From Anisakis pegreffii (taxonomy: Eukaryota; Nematoda; Chromadorea; Rhabditida; Anisakidae): a DNA stretch of 64,000 bases. The notes below the pieces were generated by a model. The model was given only the letters and a program-made list of their open reading frames with translations, made no database searches and was not told the origin of the DNA. The stretch is taken from positions 124,001 through 188,000 of the forward strand of contig JAPYMA010000372.1 of assembly GCA_035041965.1 (NCBI GenBank), read 5' to 3'. Position numbers and translations under genes: made by a program. Positions 45,394 to 56,700 of this stretch are shown here, in pieces; position 1 is the first letter of the stretch; each line of letters starts with the position of its first letter.

Positions 45394-47749
45394 CTACAAC
45401 GTGGTGACGAGCAGGAGATCGTCTTCATGTGTTTCTTGTGATGGCGCCGGTCTGAGTAATGCCGATGCGGAATAACGGTTGAAGTCTCGCACTTCGGATC
45501 GATCCATACCCAAATGCTCCAAGTAATTGGCATCTGTTAGCACGGCTGCTGCGCTTTCCAATTCCGATTCTTCCAAAGAATAAGCTGCAATGTAAAGAAG
45601 AGAATTACTGGCAATATATGACGCGAGATGATACTGATTGAGGCTAAAACAATGCGCACGGAAACGCGAGCACTGTGGCCAGCAACGTTATAAACGTTTC
45701 ATAGCCTGGCCAATCCAGGTGATCCAGGTAATATGACGCAAACCGATTCTGATTCATCATCACTGAGATGAATAAGTGCTATGAAAGGTAAAAAAGCTAT
45801 GCTAACTGACTGAATGCTCCACTACCTTCAGCAATTTCTCTTCGGGCCGCCTCGACGACGCGTTCGTCCATGTATCGGCCAAGACCAAGCGCCTCTCCGA
45901 CCAACCGTTCCGTAAGACCCTCTTCAGCCGAATCGGCAGGCCTCAGTATAGGCCGACTCGAGAATGGCAAACGGACCGATTTTCCATCCGGAGCAGGCCT
46001 GTGACGCACGGTGCTTATGAATATTAATTTGCGAACGATCAATGAATCAAGTAGGGTTTTGCTGTTTCGTTGAGAGCGCAGTGGTCTTAACTGCTCTCCA
46101 ACGAGTCATCCCCGTTCGAATGAGTTTTCTTCGTCACAGTATTAGCAGTATCAGAGCCAAAACGCAACTCGAAACGATCAAACATTTACAACAAATTACA
46201 TGAACATGCTCTCGCCCGAATGTTTCCAGAGAGGTTACTTTTTCAAGAGTGCTTACCTGTAAGTGCCTTCAAAGGCATCGCCCATATCCGGCGGAACACC
46301 AGCAATAGCTAGTGCTTGACTCCGTGCTAGAAGGAACGGCTCCCGGAGACCTCTTTCGGGCATACCATCATTCGTCCATCGTTCGTCATGACGTACATGG
46401 TTGGCTTCTCGACGCTCATACCACTCCTCATCTTCATCAACATCCAACGGCATGCTGCAATAAAATTCATTCCAATTTCAATGATCTCATCTGAACGGAA
46501 CATACAAAAAAGCGCCATATTATGACACCCTCTTGACCAATCAACAAAATAACATTTACGGGTTTTTCTCAGTTGAACCCGTTACAGCATTCAACATTCA
46601 ACAGTTGCTTATTCTTGCACGGCTTATACGAATGAGAATCCATTTTCAAAGGTTTGCGTCTCGAAAGCTCAATCCTAAAGCTAGCATGGTTTTCGCAAAA
46701 GACTGGCTGATATTGTATGGCGCTGGCAAGGATCTGATGATAAGAACAGACAATCAAAACGAACTTTCTATTCGCCAAAATGTAGCGATGATCGTATGAG
46801 ATGAGTCGCGGTGTAATGATTTCATCTTCATACGGTTGTTGTTTTTGATCATAACTGAGATTGATCGGTGGTATCTGCGGTAGACGACGTTGAACGAGTC
46901 CACCGTTGGAGCGTGCTGAAGGTGGTAAGTTGACGGAACAATTGATGGCAATACCACTATGTGCGGCCAGAGACATAAGGTCATTACCCCGTAATGAATG
47001 TGTTGGTGATAAAGCTGGATGATTTGCTGCAAATTTCTCAATAAGCGACTCGCTTCGAATCATTTCAACAAAAACCCCTTTTATCAATTCTAACTCAGAC
47101 TTGTGAACGTTGTGATTGACGAACTCCATTTCATCCTTATGAGATCAATCGAAAATTAACTATAACTGAAGTTATGAATGCTGTCTGTAATGAAATGGCG
47201 CAGTCGGCGATACGATAACTTGCTTTATCTAATATGCCCGTCTCTCTGAAGCAATCTCAAACATTCACCTGATGCATCGGAGGACTTGTGTTTTATAGTT
47301 ATGGCATGAAAAAAGCTTACAAATGTGCCATTCTAAAATTCATTTGAGACGTTCAATTAAAACTGGCTTGCAGCATTTCTTCTTTAAAAAAACACGAGAC
47401 TTATTGGAATGCTCAATTATCATCGTTGTTACGCGAACCAATTATATCCAGCATTGACTCACGCATGTATTATCATTATGAACGCTCTTCAAATTCTTGC
47501 GTTCACTGACGATTTGACTAATTTTACGATAGTTTTTCAGTTTCATCAAATATTTTCAGTGTGTGAACCGATGCACGACGGATTGAAAATATGGCTGAAA
47601 ATTAAGAAAATAAATCTAAATAAGAGTATGCTACCTGTAAGCGGTAAAAGTCGTGAGGTTCGTTCCTCGCGAGGCATTTCTTGAGTACTCGTTCGAGTCG
47701 CACTACCTCCCAATGCAGTCATTATGTTGTTGAACAACGAATGTGGACG
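45394..47749 (-). CDS. egl-19: egl-19 exons: distal C-terminal tail and PDZ ligand
   Basis: Exons 47749-47635, 47026-46765, 46454-46257, 45998-45826 and 45584-45394. They read [68 protein letters not shown] and [17 protein letters not shown]. The last two resemble the conserved end of vertebrate CaV1 (EGLGRYARDP, EMESAAS). The protein ends DDLLLVTTL and a TAG; VTTL is a class I PDZ ligand like the ITTL end of CaV1.3 that binds Shank. The 45998 acceptor has an in-frame alternative at 46013. Confidence 0.94.
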
Positions 47750-50700
47750 CTAAAATCATATGGTAATTGCTTGCGACCATCGGAATCGTTACTCATTTTG
47801 CATTAGCATTCAAAGTAAAGCTGTTCGAGCGCTGAACAGATTCACTTGTCAAAAGCGTTCAACTTTGATTTAGAAACCTAACGTAAGTCATTTCGAAGAT
47901 AAATTTCATTCACGATCTCTTCAATAATATCTTCATATTACTGGTGATCCATTCACGAATATCTGCTTTGTGCAAGGTTTCTGAGCTCACTGATCCTGCC
48001 AAATCCAATGGAATGAATGTAATCGCACGGCTTTGATGTGAAGCAGTAATGTGAAGATACTGCCTTCGTATCTTCACATTACTTTTGATCCATTTACGAC
48101 TATCGCTTTGCGTTTATAACTCCGGTAATTTTGATGGTATAATTCAGAGAATTGATTCAGAAAAATTTTTATATTTTGATGGGCACGAAATTTTGAAGAT
48201 GGTATAATTCAGAGAAGAAAATCACTGAAATTGTCGAGCTTAAAGAGGAATGTTATTCCTCCTTTTCAACGTAAGCACACAAACATCAATTGAAATTTGG
48301 GAATCGTGACTGGCAATTTGTTAAAAACCACTGACACAAGCACTTCTTAAATCAACAAACACGGTCGATGCCGTAATAAGATTCTTAAAATGTTTCAAAA
48401 CATTTCAACAAATGCTTGATTAATCGTATCGATCTAAAATCGCCTCAAATTTAACTCCAGTTTCACTTCACCTCTAATTTCGAAAATCTTAGCTTCTACT
48501 ACAAAACTTCAGGAAAATGAATGCAAGGAAAGCTAATATAATAGCAGATAATATGGTTGTTGAACTAGGGATATACCCACGAGAAAGTGGTAACGATTGA
48601 CTGTGTTAATGAATAGGCAGTTTATTTCTTGGGGGAGACTGATGATATACGCAAGGCTTTGAAGGGGAGTGAATGATTGAATCCATTGCATATTGTGATG
48701 AGACATCAGCAAAATGGAATATCCACCTCTAAACCCTTACCGATTCATCGCATATTCGTTGAAAACTCAACGCTCTTATTTGATCGTTGATTAGACATCT
48801 ATATATCTCACTCAGTCCTATTCGACTTTTGGTATCTCAAGAAATGAAGTACTTTTTTGAAGCGGTAATTTGGTTTGATCATACGCATACAAGATGCGAT
48901 AATGACACTAGCTAATAGCAACGAGGTCCGCTCATGAGAAGACGCTCATGCCAAAAGGCTCCGAAACAATGGCTCCAACAAAATCATTCTAAACCCCTTC
49001 ACCAAAAATTATGCAGATTATTCTCCGCTGAAATGCTAGTAAAAGAACCACTGGAAGCGTCGGACTAAGACAAATGAGAAGAAACATCGGTTCATTCTTT
49101 AGCCAACAATGAATTCTGCTCCAGCTGGTTCCTTAAAAGGGACGGATTTGGAGGCGGAGTATGGGAAAGATACGGTGAAAGTGGGTGGTATAACTTTGTG
49201 TGTGTATGTGTATATGGTGAATTTGATGCCAATATTTGTAGATGTCGACAGATATTAGTAATAATGGAATATTCTATGGTAAAAGCTTTCAGCAATTTTG
49301 ATACTCCATCGCTAATTGCTCGTCGATAATGCAAACTGGTGAAGTAAGCATAAAACACAACCTTCTATTAAAGCAAAAAATAAATAAAACAACGAACACT
49401 TTAACAGTTTGGGTAAAGTCATTCAGAACATTTCTCGTGGAAACAATTAACGCTTCCATTATAATTTTCCGCTTCCGAAACCCTTCAAAATTCACTGATG
49501 CAGTCTGTTGATGCTAGGATTACGAACGGAACGAAAAGTGTTCCGAACATCGGTTGTGGACATTTTTCAGTGTTCAGGTTTTTGGTGGTTTCAATGTTTA
49601 TTATCGACACGCAAACATTCTGTTGCTAGTGATAATTGTATGCATATTTATGGTCTGTGAAAACGAACTTTACATTCTCAGCTGAAGAACTTCGATCACA
49701 TTAGGACTTTAAGTGGGTATTAGAAACGATACTTCACAGAAGGAAGGTTCTTGTCATGGTAATGGATTGCATTCATGATGTTTGAGAAGCGGTCGTTTTG
49801 GTATAATGTTAGCAATGGTATATATGAGATGTGTCCGAAAAAGAAATGAATACCTATTTCACTAGGCATAGTTCATAAATGAATGGCGAAGTCACTAATG
49901 TATTCGATGGCCATGTTATTCGATCTCGTGTGACCGACGATTCTGTGTGCATTTTTCAAAAATCAAGCTGGATTCCGAATGAAACGATAAGTGACCCGAA
50001 GATTGGTATGGTCATTTGTGAATCGACTTGCAGGAAAAAGCCGACAAATGGAGACTTTGGACTGGCTTGAGCGCAATCAATTACTGAACTGTGATTGTAC
50101 GGTAACACTTGAACACAAATTCCAATTAATGCATTGAAAATTTTCTAGAGGATCCATTGAAAAGTTTCAATAGATCCTCTAGAAAATCGTATCTTTTCAG
50201 GGACAACTCCAAATTTGTAAACTAGTTCTAATTGTCTCATGAAATTTCGGAGCTTCACTAGCTGCAGCTATGAGGAAGTGTTAAAAGCTAAATGCTCGTG
50301 AAAGCCATGGTCTTATCTAAAAGACAGAACTAACTGCCTATAGGAAAATGATAGAATAAAGATATTGAAATGAAACGCATTGATTGTACAGCATTGCGTT
50401 CTGTTTGATCAGTTGATCAACACTCTTTCACCTGTACATAGCGCACGATTAGAGTACATCAGAATATTAGAATATCTTTCAACAGAAATGCCAAAAGCAC
50501 ATGCCATTGCTTGCATTAAGTCGGATTATTGCTTGTATCTCATAAAAAGATGTAATGATCCATGAAAATAAAATTCCACCCATTACTCACCCTATGTTGA
50601 GGCTCTTCGGTATCAACTGCAAAATCAGTTTCCAAATTACCGGAAATTGCACGTTTCAGTTCAGGTCCAATTTCGTGTAGAGTTCGTAGACCGGCCTGTA

Positions 50701-53700
50701 GTGCCATTGCTTGAGAGGTTTGCTGTGGAACAATGCCTGCAACTGAAACTGAAAAACTGAACAACGATATTCAATTTGAAAATTTTTCCCTTTGGACGAA
50801 CTACACGCGGATGCAATTACTGCTCTAGTCTACAGCTATTCAGAATCATTCAACCACACAATTCGTGCAACTAACACATTCTACTGAACACATTCGCTGA
50901 TTCCAACGATTAGAGTGTTTAAATCATTCCAATTCATCTCCCAAATACATTTGATTCATCACCCTAATTCGCACCCTGTCGAAAGGAAAATCCATGATCG
51001 ACTGTGCAATGGCTAAACTGACTCAGGTACTCTCTTAAAGGAATTTGTATCAGTTCTAGTCAAGCATCGTGAGCAACGCTGAACGTCAGGTAGCCTCGAA
51101 GATTTCCTGAATAGAGCGTTATAGAAGAGGTTCTTGAGGCAGCTAGAGGAGCATTAGACCTAGGAACGAAAATATTCGGCACTTCTTCCCGAGTACTCCA
51201 TTCCACTAAAGATAATGTGAGCTCAACTATGCGCAATAATGTTGAATTTGCACGCACGCTGCAAGTCCCAACGAAATGATAACGAATCACAGCTGCCACA
51301 AGTAACTGATGGCGAAAAATGGGGAACAGGCTTAATTTTCGTCAGAAAATTCACGAACTGTTGGATAAGAAAACGTGTGAACTTAAATAAAGATACGTAC
51401 GATTAGGAAATATCGCATAAATGATAGTTTCGGTTGTTTGCGGCATGGCCTAAATTTCTTAACAGAAACAAAATTGCTGCTGTCAAACGCTATCAATACT
51501 AATCGCGTTGATCCGCTTGATTTTGTCTAATTGAATGAATCAGTTTTTCAGGATTATCGATGCAATTTCCTCAGCGCAAAAAAAGAATATAATATTAGCA
51601 GACTATCTCTAATCTAAAATCTCATCAGCAGTTGACATTTCACAAAGAAACATTCTTCCATCCGAATGAATTCTGATTGGAGTATATTTCCAATGCCGAT
51701 TCAGAGAGGTAGATGCCTAATTTGTGCACACTTGAAACAGCAAGGAATCAGTCTTCTAGTCTACTTTTCTGAACGTGCAACCATTCACGTGACAAAGAGA
51801 ATCCGAATCATCACTGTTCGTTCACGGTTAAAGGGAGGAATCATGCGAACACAAAGGGAGACGGATGAATAATTTGTATGCACTCGAGAGAACCGAGACG
51901 AAATCATTGAGGAAGTAAGTTGAGTAATTTTCACTCAACGGAAGTAAGTGGTTTAAAGGAGCGATTAGCGGAAATGAGAAATGACACGTTCGGTGAAAAT
52001 TCAAAGAAGAAAACCGATGCAATTTGAGTGAAATCGAAAATGGTGAATATTATGGAAGGGATCAGAAAGAGAGAGAGAATATGAGTGGATTTTAATTGAG
52101 TTATAATAGAGTGACGAGTTCTGACTCAAATCACTGGTTCGTCATGCATACATACATAGACGGTTTGATTCGATTAGCTTCTTTTGCTAGATAACAGTCA
52201 TTCACTCGTATCCGAACATACCCTTAGCCTCGAGTTCCTTCCTCTTCTTGAATCTTCTGAAGTAGTCTTGAATCAAAAACGTCGCATAGAACTTTCCAAC
52301 TGTAACGTCATCGTCCCCTGAAAAAAATTTTTCTTTTCAAAATATAAATTCTGATACGGTAATGGACAGAAATAAAGAACATAGGCATTCTCTCGCATTT
52401 GCTCAACAAACAACGTTCTGATCGAGTGCCGAAACTCGAGTTAATTTTCAATGAGCAGAATGCGCTCGTAAGATTAACTTGTGACCGTATGAGTCAATGA
52501 TTTCGCGTTCTATTCGGCGGAATTTTTTTGTAAATGTTCCGAATAATGCAACGGATGGCTGGAGAGAGTGCATTGAAATATTCTACAAGCGCATAAGCAT
52601 TTCAAAATTTATTGGATTTCTGATGGTGTTTAAGGCTGCACTAATCTCATGAATCTTATCAAGCATTGCAGTCGTGCTGTATGACATGAATTTCAAAAAA
52701 AAAGAAGCATAAAGTTAATCATGTGTATCAATGTTTGAAGTGCGATAATGTCTTCAATGGATAATTTCAGAGAATTGCATCTTTGACATTAAAGTTGAAC
52801 GAACAACTGTGACGGCACTGACAATGAGCAAAAATCGATGATTACGTGGACAGATAGATTGTTAGTTTACTTATCGAGCAATTCGTTTGTTTACATTGCA
52901 TGTCTTGAGGATATCGGCTTGTTCAGATGAAAAACTTTGTTATTGATACTTATCCGCAACAAAAAATTCGGCAATATATGCTCGTTGTTGTTATGGATTC
53001 CATTACATACGCACATACTTTAACGCAAAAATCTTTGCATTAATCATTCGCTGGTGAAAGCTCACACTGTGGATACAAGAAAGTAATTCTTAGTGGGCAA
53101 ATGAGTTTTTTCGTTCTAATTAAAATATCGACAGGTACATTAGGTACTTACGTCCGGCAGGTGGAACAACTTCATCGAGCATTTTTTGAGGAGTTCTCTT
53201 CCAGATTCGACGAATTGCCGATCGTAACTGTTCATTGACCTCATCGATATTGCCTTCCGTATAGATCTTGAGGTTGGTTCGAACCAACGCAAACAGCGTT
53301 GCGTTGAAACAAACCGTACCATCCGAGTTTAGTGGCATATTCATCGAGACTAACCGCTGAAAACCAACAAAGTATGTTGCGTAGTCAATAAAATATTCAG
53401 ACTAGTTTATTCAACACAGACCACGAGATTTCTCTTAAATTCTCTCAACTGCAGTGAAATTGTAAAAAGAACAATTTCTCTGCACTTATCCAGAATAGCA
53501 GTTTCAAAATGATGGAAGTGATGCGGAAGCACTGACCTTACAAGCCAATCGATGGGGGCAGAGCTTGCCGAATCCGAGCGGTGGAGAAATTTTTCGTAGC
53601 AATGTCACAACGTCGAGATGTTTTATGCGACCTTTTGCATCCGGATCGTATTCGGACCATAATCTGACGAATTCCTCCAAATGATGTGGTCCAAGAATAC

Positions 53701-56700
53701 TCCAATCACGAGTCAAATAGTCGAAATTGTCCATGATGACGGCCACGAATAAATTGATAACCTATAATGATACAACGAAACGCCTTCTATTTTAGTTGCT
53801 AACATGAAACCGTTACCTCAACGATAAAATTCACTTCAAATCCTTTTGCTAATCTTCGTGTCTCCTCTTCATGAGCTTTTGCAATGATAATCTTAGGAAG
53901 TGGATTTATCTTCATAAAACAGGTCTCAATCGGCCCGAAACGGTAAATTTGGACTTTGCAATGAAGAAAGGGTGTGTGGACGAAATTTTAAGACGAACCA
54001 GAAATGAGCATAACATGAAGAATGATATGAAATAGGGATATGCAAAGTCGACACCACATCTTGCATCCGGATTCTGTTTGTAATCGTCACTCGCCGGATC
54101 ACACTTCACTTCTTCTCGATCTGAACACGACAACATGATCTCTTGCCACGCCTCACCAGTTGCCGACCTGAAACGAAACGTCAACTAGTTGTGCCGTCAT
54201 CCATAGTCATTAAGTTGAAACTAAAGCGGTGCATTCAAGTGATTACTCGAAACAGTGATAAGTTTCGATCGCATATGACCAGTAACATACCGAAAAAGTA
54301 CGAGAATTGCAGCGGGGAATGTATGAAAATTGTTGTTACGATGTATGTGCGTCTCATCATTCAGCGCAACTTTCCCGAATACCTGAAATTAGCACTTCAG
54401 CAGTACAAACGAACCAGACTGCTGGAAATTGAGAAGCGATCAAGCCGAGAGAATGGGCGATCATTTGAGATGCGATTGGTGATGCGTGATGAATCGCTCG
54501 ATAGAGGTGTAATTTTGTGGAAATTACAGAAAATGAACGCGAAACGCTTTGACGCAAACGCTTACCTGCATTCCAATTACAGCATAAATGAAGAACAGAA
54601 GCACAATGAGTAAGGCGACATATGGCAGTGCCTGAAAATCACTTCATGAGTCGAGTTCAGCACATTGCTTGCGGTAAGAACGATAGGAAACCGGCGATTA
54701 GGGACAACTAACTTGGAAACTTTTCATAAACGTCCAAAGGAGGGTGCGAATACCCTCGCCTCTGCTGAGCAACTTGACGAGACGCATGACACGGAACAGA
54801 CGGAAGAAATTGATACTGATTATATTTGAGCCAGGTGAAAGTTTACCGTAAATGATATCGATGAAGGAACCCAAAACGATCACAAAATCAAATGCATTCC
54901 ACCTGCAAACAGTTGATTTGAACCAACTCAAAAACTTATGTTTATAGTTATGTTGGTAATGATAAAACTAATTTGAGCTATAACAGAGTCCCAAAATCTG
55001 ACATTTCCGACAAGAAACGCTTCTGAGTTACCGTGGATTGCTGAATGAATCGAACTAGAGCTTCAGATGCTTACAAATATGAATGTGGTAATGATTTTAA
55101 GCAGAGATTGTTAGGGTTCACGAAAGTATAATATTTCCACGACATTGGAACTCACCGATCACCGAAGTAGTTTTTCGGGTTGAGTGCGATAATTTTAAAG
55201 AGTGCTTCAAAAGCGAAAACGCCTGTGAAGACCAGATTGAGAATGTCGAGAACGTGATCCATTGCCGGGTCAGGCGGGTAGTGTTTCATCGCGAGGGTTG
55301 TGGTGTTGCAGAGAATGATAATGAAGATCACGTATTCAAAGAATTGCGATGTGACAAACCACCAGACACGATATTGAAAACGATTACGTGGTATATATCG
55401 GCGATGCGGCTTTGCTTTCAGCGCAAACTCAATACATTTACGCTGCAAAAGCAATTATCACTAACGGAATCACTTAATAGCATTGCACTGATCAATTCCA
55501 CATAAATTCATGTGCATTTCAAACTGATTTTGTTCTGAATTATAGAGTGCACCTGGTTCTTGTCAAGCTCACAGTTCTCGTATTCGCGTTCTCCTTCGTT
55601 TTGAAAGGTGACGATAACGAAACCGACGAAGATGTTCATCATGAAGAAAGCAATTACAACGATGAATGCTATGAAGAATAACGCGACTGCTTGACGAGCG
55701 TTATAAACCGGTCCATGATCTTCCTCGTTTGAGTTGATCGCAACGTACAGTAAACTTAAAATTTGCCACAAATCAACTCCCAAATGATTGAAATCCATTC
55801 ACCAACAATTTTTGAGATCCGTTCACCCGTTCAGCACATCATTCATTCTCTTTGAAGTGCACACAACTCAAATACGAAGAGATATCAGCTCACTCGGGCC
55901 ATCCTTCGAAAGTCGAAACAACGAAGAGTGACACCATGGCATCAGCAACATTATCAAAGTTGAAATCATTCTTTGTCCAATCACGTCTCATTCTTTGCGG
56001 TTTCATTGGATCACCATCTTCATATGCCAAGAATTCTCCTCTGAATTCGTTTCAAAACTTTCATTTATTTTCGATAATAACTGGAGCAACAAAACATTAA
56101 AGGCACAATAGGCCGTTCAATAAAACTTTATAAGTAATTTTTTCTGGTATGTGAATGACCCTGTCGATGGTGGCTCTTAATAGTTTTGCAATAAACACTT
56201 CACCGAACATATCCGATGAAATAGAGCAATGAAAGCAAAAAGTACAGAATGATACCTGCATTCTTGCTCGGTCATCTTTGATTCGTCGTTGCATTTGAAG
56301 AAGGTTCCCTTGAACAGTTGAACACCAATAATAGCGAACATGAACTGGAGCATGAAGGTGACCAGCATGATATTACCGATAGTCTTCACCGCCACGATCA
56401 CACACTGTACCACGTGCTGCAATTAAATTTGGTTAACTTCATTTACATGACAATTGGTAACGATACAGTGCAAGAATTCCACAATAATCGTCATTTTTTA
56501 GATGAGATCATCCAACATCCTTTTAAATCTATGCGATAGTCATGATTGACAGACAGATTAATGTGGTTTGATGAGGCGTGTACTCATAAAAGTCGGATAT
56601 CCTCAAAGTACTAATCGCCCGAAATTGAGGAAACGAAACACCAAATGAAATACTACATACTTTCAGTCCTTTGGCTCTGTTGATTGCTCTCAGTGGACGC

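Larger units (their letters stand above)
47750..50590 (-). other. egl-19 intron, 2.8 kb, with palindromes and local duplications
   Basis: It separates the post-IQ exon from the distal tail. It contains perfect or near-perfect inverted repeats at 48045-48083 and 50140-50187 and short diverged duplications at 47930-48220. No coding segment is supported. Confidence 0.65.

Noticed and set aside
46569..47129. 186-codon minus-strand frame read as a single ORF
   Set aside because: Only 47026-46765 is exon. The two ends run into intron, as shown by splice sites and by phase with neighbouring egl-19 exons.
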